Notes: generated by a model from the letters alone, not told the origin. A stretch of 46,841 bases of DNA from Candidatus Margulisiibacteriota bacterium (GCA_016779165.1 JADHOE010000007.1:1-46841); one strand, 5' to 3'. Positions 18,215 through 27,377 are shown, numbered from the stretch's first letter. Program-made: numbers and translations.

Positions 18215-18835
18215 TTAATTTTCAATGGTAGTGTTTAGGAAGTTGGTGATTGATTGCTTGACTTTGGTTAACGCATGGTATCGGTGTGATTTGCTATGTT
18301 TGACCTCAGGGGCCATTTCACCAAATGTTATGTCATTATCTTCCGGAATAAATACAGGGTCATACCCAAACCCATTGCTCCCGGCCATTTCATGGGCCAA
18401 GGCCCCCCTAACAATGCCTGTATGGGTTTCAACTGTGCCATTTGGAAATCGAAGGGCCATTACCGCTCGGTATTGCGCATCTCGGTTTCCAGCCCCGTAG
18501 CATTCTCGAAGTAATTTATGGCACATATCATGGCCCGTTGCATGTTTCCCAGCATATCGAGCAGAATAAATGCCTGGCCCGCCATTTAAATGTGCGACTT
18601 CAATTCCTGAGTCCTCGGCCAAGTAAATCACATGTGGTCGATTGGGCAGCGCATTTACTTTTAGGATGGCATTCTCTTCAAACGTTTCGCCATCTTCAAC
18701 CACATCGATGGGGCCCTTAAATAATTGACGATACGGCACAACCGGTATTTCTGGTAGTGATAACATGGTTTGAATTTCTTCAACCTTATGTTGATTATTG
18801 GTGAACAATACCACTGTGTAGGGTGTTGGCGCCAT
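18215..18835 (-). CDS. rdgB: Non-canonical purine NTP pyrophosphatase (RdgB/HAM1)
   Basis: Hydrolyses ITP, dITP and XTP to monophosphates, keeping them out of nucleic acids. It has 206 aa. Family motifs: TNNQHKVEEI at residues 12-21, EDSGIEVAHLNGGPGIYSAR around 74-93, GSNGFGYDPVF around 153-163, and SHRYHAL near 183. The start ATG overlaps the folC stop by 1 nt (TAATG). It is the last gene of thiD2E-valS-folC-rdgB; 62 nt separate it from the terpene synthase. Confidence 0.95.
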   Translation of the reverse strand: MAPTPYTVVLFTNNQHKVEEIQTMLSLPEIPVVPYRQLFKGPIDVVEDGETFEENAILKVNALPNRPHVIYLAEDSGIEVAHLNGGPGIYSARYAGKHATGHDMCHKLLRECYGAGNRDAQYRAVMALRFPNGTVETHTGIVRGALAHEMAGSNGFGYDPVFIPEDNDITFGEMAPEVKHSKSHRYHALTKVKQSITNFLNTTIEN

Positions 18836-20016
18836 TATTTAATGGCCTCATGCAGCAACGCTTCGATAAAGGTAAACGATCCAAAGAATAGGCTGTTGGG
18901 TGAAATGGGGTCGCCCATAACCCAAAGTGACACATGGCCTTTATGCTTATCACTTAGTGAATTGTATGTATGGGCAATGGTGGTGTCATACTCACAAAGG
19001 CGTATTGTTTGATTTTGGTGGATTAATATTTCAAGAACGGCATGAATGTCTTTGACTTGCATCATGCCAATGATCCACTCAGATATCGCTTTTTCGGATG
19101 ATAAAATTGCAGAAACCGCATGGGCATTATGTCCAACATCCATAATGCACGGGGTGCCATGGTATGAGCTGGAACTGAGTCGGCCAAAAGGTATGGGGAT
19201 CTCAATCGAGGTCGTTTTATTTGGCTCAATTTCAAAGCCGGCAGATAGCGCTGTTTGCACCAAGGCCAGGTTACGGTTTTGAAAGTGTTGCTTTGGTGTG
19301 GCCCAGTGCAGGGTGGCATTCTGGTGCTTTGCGGCCGACTTAATTCCCTCTAGGACGGGTGATGGGTGGTCCAAATGTGTAACCACAAGTGCATTTGGTT
19401 TAATAATGCCGGCTTTTTCTTCCGCTATGTCACTGAGTGTTGGGCCTAAAATTTGCGTATGATCCAGACCAATATCAGTAATAACTGCCATTGATGTTGG
19501 AACGACGTTGGTAGCATCCAGTCGGCCACCAAGGCCAGTTTCTAAAATTAAAACATCAGGTTGAGTATCCCTAGCCAACATAAACGCCATAAGGGTTAAA
19601 TATTCGTACTCACTTAAATCGTCATTCCGGTCACAATGGGCAGTTTTTTGGAACAAGGTTGAAAATTGTTGTTTGGTTATTGGCGCACCATTCAATTGAA
19701 ATCGTTCCGTGTAGCATTGAATATGTGGGGATGTGTAACTAACAACCGATTGTCCATGTTGAATCAAGGCATGGCTGAGGCCATGAGCCACAGAGCCCTT
19801 ACCATTGGTGCCAGCAATATGAATGGTTTTGGGTAAATTAAGGTGAGGATTGTCTAAGGCGGAAAGGGCAGGCGTCAGTCGATTCAATGCGTAATTGATA
19901 CCACGTCGTGTTACTTTCTGTTGAAGTAATTGAACAGCATCTTGAAAGGTTAGGGGGGCATTAGCTAAATGTTGCAAGTTGCTGCTCGATTGATTGAAGC
20001 TCTGATGCGACATCAT
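18835..20016 (-). CDS. folC: Folylpolyglutamate/dihydrofolate synthase
   Basis: Mur-ligase-fold enzyme that adds glutamate to folates (and may make dihydrofolate). The ATP-binding HIAGTNGKGSVA motif is near residue 68, TSPHIQCYTER near 95, and ETGLGGRLDATN near 160, with DIGLDHTQILG beyond. ATG 20016 gives 393 aa but overlaps valS by 56 nt; a TTG at 19977 would shorten the overlap and still leave the full domain, so the true start is uncertain. The C-terminal domain is rather short compared with E. coli FolC. Context is a housekeeping operon. Confidence 0.93.
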   Translation of the reverse strand: MMSHQSFNQSSSNLQHLANAPLTFQDAVQLLQQKVTRRGINYALNRLTPALSALDNPHLNLPKTIHIAGTNGKGSVAHGLSHALIQHGQSVVSYTSPHIQCYTERFQLNGAPITKQQFSTLFQKTAHCDRNDDLSEYEYLTLMAFMLARDTQPDVLILETGLGGRLDATNVVPTSMAVITDIGLDHTQILGPTLSDIAEEKAGIIKPNALVVTHLDHPSPVLEGIKSAAKHQNATLHWATPKQHFQNRNLALVQTALSAGFEIEPNKTTSIEIPIPFGRLSSSSYHGTPCIMDVGHNAHAVSAILSSEKAISEWIIGMMQVKDIHAVLEILIHQNQTIRLCEYDTTIAHTYNSLSDKHKGHVSLWVMGDPISPNSLFFGSFTFIEALLHEAIK

Positions 20017-22636
20017 TAAAATGTCGTTCGACTTTTTGGATCACATGCTGTGGGGCTTTTTCCATAAATTGAGGGTTGGATAATTTTTGGTGGAGGGCGT
20101 CTTTTTGCTGTTGAAGCTGCTGGCGTTGGGTGTTTAATCGATTGCACTCTTCATCAACATTGACTTCAGGCAACATTAGTTGAATAGAAATAGTGGCCGC
20201 CACAGATTGGGCATGAGGAGCGTCTGTATCTATTGGCGATGAATGTGAATGACAGGCGGTTACTTTTGTAAGTGCAGTTATTAGGTTTTGGTGGGCCGCA
20301 AGGTGGTCTCGTATGGGTTGTTCTGGGTGAGCCAAGTGCACAACCAACGTGGCTTTCGTTGATATCTGAGCGGCCTTTATCAAGTGCCGAATCTCGCGAA
20401 TAACATTAAATGTAGAGTCAAACATTTCCAGGCGATTGCCATTGACTGGCCCAGATGGTGTCGGCCATTTGGCATGTTGAATGCTATCGGTCATGCTGTC
20501 TTCGCAAATGTTGGGGTGAGATAACCATGCGCTCCATATGGCGTCGGAGACAAACGGTAATATGGGGTGCAACATGATGAGGATTTGCGCCCCAACGTAA
20601 GCCAAAACGTTCAGTGATTCTTTTTTATGTTGCTTTATACCTTCAACATACCAATCGCAACAATGGTTCCAAGTGAATTCCCAAAGTTCATCAGCCGCAG
20701 CGGCAAAGTTGTAGTCATTTAAATGGTTTGTCACTGATGCTATGGTTTGATTGAGCTTGTCCATTACCCATTCATCAATTGGCATGGACGGAGTTGGGAT
20801 GGTTAACGGGTCTATCTTGTCATCAGCCTCCAATAAACACATGTCTACAAATCGGGCAAAATTCCAAATCTTGTTGGTAAAGTTTCGGCTGGCTTGAATT
20901 TTTTCCATAGATAACTTGATGTCTTGCCCACCTTTGGTGCATAGGGATGCAATGCCAAACCGAAGTGCATCTGCGCCGTATTCATCGATAATATCCAAGG
21001 GGTTAATCACATTTCCAACCGATTTGCTCATTTTTTTTCCATGAATATCTCGAACCAAGCCATGAATGTAAACATCGGTAAACGGGATGGTATTCATATT
21101 AAATAACCCCATGGTGATCATTCGAGAAACCCAAAATGTTAAAATGTCATACCCAGTAACCAGCACCGATGTGGGGTAGTAATTCGCAAGTAAATCGGTG
21201 GGTTTTGGCCATCCAAGTGTTGCCATGGGCCAAAGTGCTGATGAGAACCACGTATCGAGTACATCAGGGTCTTGTTTAAGATTTTTGTTCCCACATGCGG
21301 GGCATTTTTTTGGTGGTGTTGCGGTCACGATTAATTCACAATCAGTGTTGGATTGGCATTCCCATACCGGAATTTGGTGCCCCCACCAAATTTGGCGAGA
21401 AATGCACCAGTCTCGAATGTTGGTCATCCACTCAAAATACAGCTTTTCCCAACGGCTTGGTACAAAGTTGATGGTTTTATTTTTTACTGCTTCGATGGCG
21501 GGCTCACTAAGTTTTTTCATGTCGATGAACCATTGATTGGACAACGTGGGTTCAATCACTTCCCCATTTCGGGCATTGGTCCCCACATTGTGAACATGAG
21601 GCTCCGTTTTTACAAGAAATCCTGCCGCTGTTAGTTCTTCAATTAATTGTTCTCTGCATGCGTACCGATTCAAGCCTTGGTATTTCTTTGGTACATTTTG
21701 GTTCATATTGGCCTCAGCGTCCATGACAAGGATTCGTTCAAGGTTATGGCGGTTGCCAATCTCGAAATCATTTGGGTCGTGGGCTGGGGTCACCTTAACT
21801 GCACCCGATCCAAAGGACTGATCCACATGCGAATCTGCCACTATGGGGATATCTCGATTTACAACGGGAACACGAACAGTTTTGCCAATGAGGTGAGCGT
21901 ATCGGTTATCGTTTGGGTGAACGGCCACGCCAGAATCGCCGAACATGGTTTCTGGTCGTGTGGTGGCAACACAAATACACTCAGATGGGGTATCTGTAAT
22001 CGGGTAGTTAATGTGCCATAAGTTCCCATTTACTTCTTTATATTCAACTTCAATATCACTAAGTGCTGTTTTATTTTTTGGGCACCAATTCACAATGTAC
22101 TCGCCCTTGTAAATCAGTCCCTTTTTGTACAGATTTACAAAGTGCTGATTGACGGCATGTTTGCAGCCATCATCCATGGTAAAGCGTTCATAATGCCAAT
22201 CAACACTGGCACCGCACCGTCGAATTTGTTCAGTAATGCGTTTTCCAGTGCTGTTTTTCCAATCCCAAACACGATCAACAAATGCCGATCGTCCAATGGC
22301 TGCAGCCGATGTGCCCTCAGACTGAAGCATTTTGTCGACCACATTTTGAGTGGCAATGCCGGCATGGTCGGTGCCTGGAATCCACAACACTCGGTGACCA
22401 GTAAGTCGCTTGTATCTCGCCAGAATATCTTGAATTGTGATATTTAATGCGTGCCCCATATGAAGTTCCCCAGTAACGTTTGGTGGGGGAATAACCATGG
22501 AAAATGCCGGGCCAGTTCCAACGGGCGAAAAGTCGCCCCCCAATTCCCATGAGCGATACATGGTGGACTCTACTGCGTTTGGGTTGAAGTTTTTTTCAAA
22601 TCTTTCGTTCGTGGACATGGGTTTATTTTGGGGCAT
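19961..22636 (-). CDS. valS: Valyl-tRNA synthetase
   Basis: Class I synthetase for tRNA-Val. Taking ATG 22636 (891 aa) places the start 13 nt after the thiE stop; an ATG at 22618 and an earlier one at 22708 are also in frame. The HIGH-type motif is in PPPNVTGELHMGHAL; the editing domain shows TRPETMFGDSGVAVHPND; the zinc-like CPACGN precedes DVLDTWFSSALWP; and KMSKS is in GKKMSKSVGNV. The C-terminal 65 residues are the coiled-coil arm (NVDEECNRLNTQRQQLQQQK). All functional parts are present. Confidence 0.96.
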   Translation of the reverse strand: MPQNKPMSTNERFEKNFNPNAVESTMYRSWELGGDFSPVGTGPAFSMVIPPPNVTGELHMGHALNITIQDILARYKRLTGHRVLWIPGTDHAGIATQNVVDKMLQSEGTSAAAIGRSAFVDRVWDWKNSTGKRITEQIRRCGASVDWHYERFTMDDGCKHAVNQHFVNLYKKGLIYKGEYIVNWCPKNKTALSDIEVEYKEVNGNLWHINYPITDTPSECICVATTRPETMFGDSGVAVHPNDNRYAHLIGKTVRVPVVNRDIPIVADSHVDQSFGSGAVKVTPAHDPNDFEIGNRHNLERILVMDAEANMNQNVPKKYQGLNRYACREQLIEELTAAGFLVKTEPHVHNVGTNARNGEVIEPTLSNQWFIDMKKLSEPAIEAVKNKTINFVPSRWEKLYFEWMTNIRDWCISRQIWWGHQIPVWECQSNTDCELIVTATPPKKCPACGNKNLKQDPDVLDTWFSSALWPMATLGWPKPTDLLANYYPTSVLVTGYDILTFWVSRMITMGLFNMNTIPFTDVYIHGLVRDIHGKKMSKSVGNVINPLDIIDEYGADALRFGIASLCTKGGQDIKLSMEKIQASRNFTNKIWNFARFVDMCLLEADDKIDPLTIPTPSMPIDEWVMDKLNQTIASVTNHLNDYNFAAAADELWEFTWNHCCDWYVEGIKQHKKESLNVLAYVGAQILIMLHPILPFVSDAIWSAWLSHPNICEDSMTDSIQHAKWPTPSGPVNGNRLEMFDSTFNVIREIRHLIKAAQISTKATLVVHLAHPEQPIRDHLAAHQNLITALTKVTACHSHSSPIDTDAPHAQSVAATISIQLMLPEVNVDEECNRLNTQRQQLQQQKDALHQKLSNPQFMEKAPQHVIQKVERHFNDVASELQSIEQQLATFS

Positions 22637-22649
22637 TGTTGCATTATTT

Positions 22650-23633
22650 TCAATTCTTCTGATGGGCGATACTTGATTGTGTGGAAATGGCATTCCACAG
22701 GAAGTCAATGTTATCGATGGCTCGTATTGCCCCTATGAGTGGTGGGTTGAATGCTAAAATATGGGTGATATTGTTGCCGGAGATGCCCCCAATGGCGACA
22801 AATGGAATGCCCAATTCATTCGCCCGCTGAAGGTAATCAAATCCAATGCCCGGCCGTCCAGGTTTTGATGGAGTATCCCAAATGGGGCCAACGCTCACAT
22901 AATCAGCGCCGCTGGTTTTGGCAATAAGCCCTTGATCAAATGAGTGAGTGGTTCGGCCAATTAGTTTTGTTTGCCCCAGTTGTGCTCGAATAACAGGGGT
23001 TGGAATGTCATCTTGTCCCACATGAACCCCATCTGCACCCACGGCCTTGGCAATATCAGCGTGATCATTGACGATAAATAAAGCAGATGTTCCTTGGAGT
23101 TCACGTGATAAGGCCTTGCATGTTGTATAAATATCGGACTTTGAGGCTGATTTATTGCGGTACTGGACAATGGGAACGCCAGGGTGTTGGGCCAATTGGA
23201 CCAAGTGGTTCGGGGAATCTGAGATGACATAAATGCCTGGTCCAATCAACGGGGCACGAACCAAATGCTCCCATAGGGCCTGCTCCAATGCATAACAATC
23301 ATAACGAATGTGGCTAAAGGTTTGTTGATGGGTGGCTTCTTCTAAACATCGTGCGGCTTGGGTCGCTCGTTTAACATTGGCTGTTATTAAATCCTGCAAA
23401 TCAGTTCGTTTTGGAACATTGGATTTAGCGCGAACATCGCTCCCTGTGCTTCTGGCATTTACGAGTTCTGCATGGTTTAACAATTGGCACGTTTGTTTGA
23501 GTTTTGTCCGAATGGTGGTGCATTCATTGGTAAGAATTGTGTTGGATAATTCAAACCGACATATGTCTTCAATCACCCGAAGGGCTTCCCCAAGCCGAGC
23601 GACATTTGCATCGATTAACCGTGGCAAATCCAT
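22650..23633 (-). CDS. thiE: ThiD2-ThiE thiamine phosphate synthase fusion
   Basis: Joins HMP-PP and thiazole phosphate to thiamine monophosphate. The C-terminal domain (about residues 130-327) has the ThiE pattern: PIVQYRNKSASK, LFIVNDHADIAKAVGADGVH, VGQDDIP, and GADYVSVGPIWDTPSKPG. The N-terminal about 120 residues (RLIDANVARLGEALRVIEDI) match the ThiD2/ThiE-associated domain known from cyanobacteria and other phyla. No TPP-riboswitch core motifs are visible in the 152 nt upstream. The gene leads valS, folC and rdgB in the same direction. Confidence 0.92.
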   Translation of the reverse strand: MDLPRLIDANVARLGEALRVIEDICRFELSNTILTNECTTIRTKLKQTCQLLNHAELVNARSTGSDVRAKSNVPKRTDLQDLITANVKRATQAARCLEEATHQQTFSHIRYDCYALEQALWEHLVRAPLIGPGIYVISDSPNHLVQLAQHPGVPIVQYRNKSASKSDIYTTCKALSRELQGTSALFIVNDHADIAKAVGADGVHVGQDDIPTPVIRAQLGQTKLIGRTTHSFDQGLIAKTSGADYVSVGPIWDTPSKPGRPGIGFDYLQRANELGIPFVAIGGISGNNITHILAFNPPLIGAIRAIDNIDFLWNAISTQSSIAHQKN

Positions 23634-23785
23634 GCGTTGAGTTTAGCGAGTTTTGGGTAGCCCGTCCACACGCAAATGGGGGATTCCGAAAGATTGGTGT
23701 TGCTCTAGCTGAAAGGAGGGGCCAAGCAGTAGCATCAGAAATAGGTCGAAAATATGGGTGCTATTTCGTGAATGGCGTCATCTCA
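23634..23785. other. Intergenic region upstream of thiD2E with a 7-bp inverted repeat
   Basis: 152 nt lie between the hsp20-like stop and the thiD2E start, both on the minus strand. GAAATAG (23738-23744) and CTATTTC (23761-23767) form a perfect 7-bp stem with a 16-nt loop; G- and C-rich patches surround it. I do not find the CTGAGA or ACCTGAT cores of a TPP riboswitch, a T-box motif for valS, or a tRNA. It may be a structured leader, but nothing known is recognised. Confidence 0.4.
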
Positions 23786-24145
23786 TTAGCCTAAGGGTAT
23801 GGTTAAGACCAACGTGTCACCATTCAATTGTGAATGTATGTGGTTGAGTTGGATGCCAGGCGCCAAAGGGATGATTGTTGAAACGGGTCTGGTTAAGATC
23901 ATTGGGGTGTTATTTGATACATTCAATACGGCGTTTCCAGTAATTTTAATCCCTGATGCTTCAATATCAATCGATATGGTATCTGGATCACATGCCTGAA
24001 TATTAACGTGAATGGCCGTCACATCAGGAGATTCCTGGGTAATGGTGTATTGAAGGGGGGCAAACTCCCCACCATTGGATTGGATTAAGGTTATCACGCT
24101 ACTTAGATCCATTGGGATAATCGGGTTATGTTGTGTTTCAATCAT
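23786..24145 (-). CDS. Small heat-shock protein-like (alpha-crystallin domain)
   Basis: ATG 24145 is preceded 7 nt upstream by AAAGGAG (24159-24153, minus strand), fixing the start at a 119-residue protein; a longer reading from 24202 is less likely. The sequence follows the alpha-crystallin beta-sandwich layout: a strand ending DPDTISIDIEAS, then GIKITGNAVL, a polar turn, ILTRPVSTIIPLAPGIQ (the usual F.R...LP.gv position) and the C-terminal NGDTLVLTIPL resembling NGvLtitiPk. Conservation is low, so a divergent Hsp20 or other CS-domain protein is possible. No CIRCE operator is visible. It is divergent from the TroA-like gene. Confidence 0.55.
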   Translation of the reverse strand: MIETQHNPIIPMDLSSVITLIQSNGGEFAPLQYTITQESPDVTAIHVNIQACDPDTISIDIEASGIKITGNAVLNVSNNTPMILTRPVSTIIPLAPGIQLNHIHSQLNGDTLVLTIPLG

Positions 24146-24334
24146 TGGCTGTCTCCTTTGTTCATGTGGTTTTGGTGTGGTAATCGCACATCTTGCCTTC
24201 AATAATGCAAATGGTGTGCCAATAAAAAAAAATAAAGTTGTTCATTTTTTGTACGATTTTATTTTATGATGGATGAGGGGACCTTAAAAGCCAAAGGTAG
24301 TGTTCAAAAACAAGTCAATGCGTGGAGAATTAGA

Positions 24335-25225
24335 ATGAAAAATGGGTTAAGGTTAATTGTCGCGATAGTGGCTGTTATGACAATGGTTTGGTGGTTAAAT
24401 GTGCCTTTTTTAGACTCTCAGACCAATGATGAGCCAGTAATTGTAACCAGTGACCCTATACTTGAGGATGCAATTGTTCAGTTGCTTGGGCCAGAGCCAA
24501 GGGTCGTGGGTTTATTGGATCGTGGACAAGTATTGGATAATCTCCCCCCCCTTTCGGATGAAAAAATATCGGCGTTAAAAGTAGCAGACCTTGTGGTTTG
24601 GCATGGCCAAGGGATTGATCATTATCGTTCTGAAGCCAATGCGTATTTGAACCCAGAGGCAAACGTAATCACCATAGGTGAGATCATGGCCAAATACGAG
24701 AAAAAATGGCCAAAGTATTATTGGATGAGCCCAATCTCATGGGGCAAGATGCTGCATTATTTGCATCGCCAATTGGCTGTGTTTCTTCCTAAGTATCAAT
24801 ATGAGCTCGCCGTTCGAAAGAGCGCGTACATGAATGATGTTTATGCATTGCATCAAACAATCAAGGCCACACTGAATGTGCCGGAGTTAAGGACCAAAAC
24901 TGTGGTAACCAACCACCCGTCGCTTCAGTTGCTTGCGAGCACATATGGGATTCTGGTAAGGACAGTGGCTCCCAATGAGCTCATCAACGGCCCTGCGATG
25001 AACGCGCTTATTGCATCATTGAAAAACGAAAAATTAAATTTGATTATTCCCAATGATTCAGTGACGCGAGATGGGTTGGACGCAATAGTGTCGGAATCGC
25101 TGAAGCAGGGCTGGCCTATAACGGTTGGAAAACCTGTTATGTCACTAAATTTAAGCGATGAAACTCACGGTGCGAATACCTACATTGCGATGATGGAATT
25201 AAACGCAAAAGGAATCGTTCAATAA
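24335..25225 (+). CDS. TroA/ZnuA-like periplasmic binding protein, metal ligands partly lost
   Basis: A 296-residue protein with an N-terminal hydrophobic signal (LIVAIVAVMTMVWW) and no lipobox cysteine. The start ATG 24335 follows GGAG; an earlier ATG at 24266 is less likely. The layout is that of metal-binding ABC solute receptors: VTSDPILEDAIVQLLG, DLVVWHGQGIDHY (usual NG.G.E), a linker helix, TNHPSLQLLASTYGI (usual TSHDAFGYFA), and an NTYIAMMELNAKGIV C-terminus. The first histidine site is not evident, and the usual DPHVWLDP segment reads YYWMSPISW, so at least two of the normal ligands are absent. No ABC transporter genes adjoin it. It may bind another ligand or none. Confidence 0.6.
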   Translation: MKNGLRLIVAIVAVMTMVWWLNVPFLDSQTNDEPVIVTSDPILEDAIVQLLGPEPRVVGLLDRGQVLDNLPPLSDEKISALKVADLVVWHGQGIDHYRSEANAYLNPEANVITIGEIMAKYEKKWPKYYWMSPISWGKMLHYLHRQLAVFLPKYQYELAVRKSAYMNDVYALHQTIKATLNVPELRTKTVVTNHPSLQLLASTYGILVRTVAPNELINGPAMNALIASLKNEKLNLIIPNDSVTRDGLDAIVSESLKQGWPITVGKPVMSLNLSDETHGANTYIAMMELNAKGIVQ

Positions 25226-25228
25226 TGC

Positions 25229-25257
25229 GTGACATTTTTAAGGATTTGAGCTAAGAT
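25229..25257 (+). promoter_or_regulatory. Putative promoter of the porin gene
   Basis: GTGACA (25229-25234), a 17-nt spacer and TAAGAT (25252-25257), in the gap before the porin. Start near 25264 would leave a leader of about 38 nt containing AGGAG (25291-25295). Match is by consensus only. Confidence 0.45.
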
Positions 25258-25301
25258 GCGGGTTTGTTGATGAAATTCGAGTTAATATATAGGAGAAAAA
25301 A

Positions 25302-26423
25302 ATGATTAAATTGATACTAAGTTTCGTGGTTGTTATGCTTTCATTGCGTGGTTATTCGGAACCATTGATATCACTTTCAGGGTCGGTTTTGTCTGGATCA
25401 AGTTTGTATGATCAATCGACATACAAATCGTTCAATGGTCAGTTTGATACGGCTGCAAATCTGGACGTTGATGTTGAATTTTCAAAAAATGTCTCCGTAA
25501 TGACGGAGTTAAACTTTGGTGGCGCTGAAAATATGACTGGTTTTTCTGATGGAGTGACTTTGGGGGGGATTTTAGTTACCATTATTCCAAGCAATGAAAT
25601 ATCGTTAATTGGTGAGCGCTACACTCATATTTTATTGGGGAACAATACCATTCCATTTGGGCAATTTGCCGAAGACCAAACAAACAATGCAAGTCTTTCA
25701 AGTCAATTCATGTTTAATGACCTAGGCTATGCGTTTTTATCCAATGGGTCAAATGTTAACAGCTTTAGCGCTACTGGGGCAGGGCTATCACTTCAAGTGG
25801 GGCCAAAGGCTCACTTTGCAGAAGATGATATCTCAAATGTGGACATTATGGTTTTTAATGGTGTTAATAATTTGGATAGCAATGAAGATCAAGGGTTTGG
25901 TGTTGCGCTGCGTGTTAAAACCCCAGAGCTTCCATCGCAAACGGTTGTTGGGATGTCTTACTTGGCTGCAAACGAATTAAGAAAGCCTGACACCCATACC
26001 AGGGCCAATATACGAGCCGTGATGATGGATGCGTCGACATCAGTTGCCTCATTTGATTTTGGGGGTTACTTATTGGTTGGCCATTTCAATGATGGTGATA
26101 GTCTCACCAAAGATACGGCCACGATTTTAATGGGGCAAGTATCTCGAAACATTAATCGATTAACATTTGCTGGACGATATTCAATATATCGACCAGAGCA
26201 CTATACAGGCAATGGTGGCGGATCGCGAGCGTTTCCTGAAAATGTTGGCTTTGCAACATTAACCTCAGGTGATGTTGAGATTACGCGTGTGCAATTATCT
26301 GCTATGCTTGAATTGGAAAAAGATGTAAGGTTTCATAATGAAATTTTATTTGATACCTATGGTGAAAACCGTGAGCAATACAACACAGTTGGGTTTTTAT
26401 CGTATGTTTCTGTCGATTTCTAA
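25302..26423 (+). CDS. Outer-membrane beta-barrel porin-like protein
   Basis: A 373-residue protein with a signal peptide (hydrophobic stretch about residues 4-14, likely cleavage after about residue 19, YSEP) and alternating short hydrophobic and polar strands throughout, the mark of a beta-barrel. The last residues, YVSVDF, end in Phe as outer-membrane barrels need for BAM recognition. AGGAG (25291-25295) precedes the ATG by 6 nt. It resembles a general or substrate-selective porin; the family cannot be named with certainty. It is direct evidence for an outer membrane in this organism. Confidence 0.75.
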   Translation: MIKLILSFVVVMLSLRGYSEPLISLSGSVLSGSSLYDQSTYKSFNGQFDTAANLDVDVEFSKNVSVMTELNFGGAENMTGFSDGVTLGGILVTIIPSNEISLIGERYTHILLGNNTIPFGQFAEDQTNNASLSSQFMFNDLGYAFLSNGSNVNSFSATGAGLSLQVGPKAHFAEDDISNVDIMVFNGVNNLDSNEDQGFGVALRVKTPELPSQTVVGMSYLAANELRKPDTHTRANIRAVMMDASTSVASFDFGGYLLVGHFNDGDSLTKDTATILMGQVSRNINRLTFAGRYSIYRPEHYTGNGGGSRAFPENVGFATLTSGDVEITRVQLSAMLELEKDVRFHNEILFDTYGENREQYNTVGFLSYVSVDF

Positions 26424-26441
26424 ACCGTCAAGGTCGTGATT

Positions 26442-27377
26442 TTAGGTTAGGTGTGAGATGTGAATGTGAAGGGTGTCGCCTGGAACAACTTTCTGTTTGA
26501 ACAGTACTTTTTTTACTGACTCAATATGAGCCTGATAACCAGTCGTCATTGGGTTCACCCGAATGGTTGCCCCCTTTATGTCACAAACAGGGGTGCGATT
26601 GGATTTCATAATAAGGGCATTGCATGTTAAGTGATCTGGTGAGCTTCCTGCATTACAGTGGTGGTTCACATAGTGGGTCATGGCATCTTCGAGCATTTGC
26701 CATTGGCATATGCCCATCATCACAGGGTTACCTGGGAAATGGCCACGAATGAGGGGGTGATCCAATGGGTATTGGTACGAGTACACTGACGATTCATTGG
26801 TTGTGAGGTTGCACGTGTCAACAAATGTCATTTTTGGCTGTTTGAATGCATATGGTGTCACTGGCTCGCCGGGGACTGTCAATGCAGACTCAATATTGTT
26901 TGGAAGGGACAGTGATTGAAGGTTATTCGTGGTTTCAGATGAGCCAGAGGAGTCGTAATATGCCATCAGCTGGGCCTGAGCAATTGCGCCGCTTTCATTT
27001 TGAAGGTGGCAGCTGTATTTATAAAAGCCATGTTTGCCGCTAATTTTTTTGGTGTGCCCTTTAATGGTAAATGCAGCATCAAAACATGCGCCAGTGAGTG
27101 AAAAATTGGTGATTCCCGCAAAGTAAGCAAATGACCCCTTGGGTATTTTACCCGCGCTAACAATGCATGCTAACGCTGATGCCTCTGCTAAAACAGATGG
27201 GGGAACCAATGCTTTTTCATTAAGGTTTGTTAAAAAAATATCGCGGTTTAAATCGTCATCTTTATTTATAGTAAGTTCAAATTGAGATTCGTCTTCAAAA
27301 ACTGTGCACGAATCAAGCAAGAGGTTCTGGTGCCTGTGTGGGATTCGCTCAGCAATATCGGGTATGCATAATGTCAT
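26442..27377 (-). CDS. Double hot-dog (FabZ/FabA-like) protein with split catalytic residues
   Basis: A 311-residue tandem hot-dog protein. The first half (about 1-150) opens with IAERIPHRHQNLLLD, like a FabZ N-terminus, and keeps a Glu in VPPSVLAEASAL but lacks the GHFPG histidine. The second half (about 170-311) has HPLIRGHFPGNPVMMGICQ with that histidine, but at the catalytic Glu position it reads Gln. Thus one half carries the acid and the other the histidine. Such double hot-dog proteins act on acyl-ACP or acyl-CoA, but the substrate is unknown. Its ATG overlaps the sigma-factor stop by 4 nt. It converges on the porin, 18 nt away. No fabZ is in the fab operon, but this protein looks too altered to assume that role. 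Confidence 0.6.
   Translation of the reverse strand: MTLCIPDIAERIPHRHQNLLLDSCTVFEDESQFELTINKDDDLNRDIFLTNLNEKALVPPSVLAEASALACIVSAGKIPKGSFAYFAGITNFSLTGACFDAAFTIKGHTKKISGKHGFYKYSCHLQNESGAIAQAQLMAYYDSSGSSETTNNLQSLSLPNNIESALTVPGEPVTPYAFKQPKMTFVDTCNLTTNESSVYSYQYPLDHPLIRGHFPGNPVMMGICQWQMLEDAMTHYVNHHCNAGSSPDHLTCNALIMKSNRTPVCDIKGATIRVNPMTTGYQAHIESVKKVLFKQKVVPGDTLHIHISHLT

Noticed and set aside
23634-23785. TPP riboswitch or T-box expected before thiD2E-valS
   Set aside because: Neither the CTGAGA/ACCTGAT cores nor the T-box TGGNACCGCG-type motif is present on the coding strand.
23537-23794. Plus-strand open frame covering the thiD2E leader
   Set aside because: Most of it lies antisense to thiD2E, its start is arbitrary, and its product matches nothing I recognise; the 3' part alone is too short to call a gene.
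24146-24334. CIRCE heat-shock operator before the hsp20-like gene
   Set aside because: No TTAGCACTC-N9-GAGTGCTAA pattern or close variant is present.
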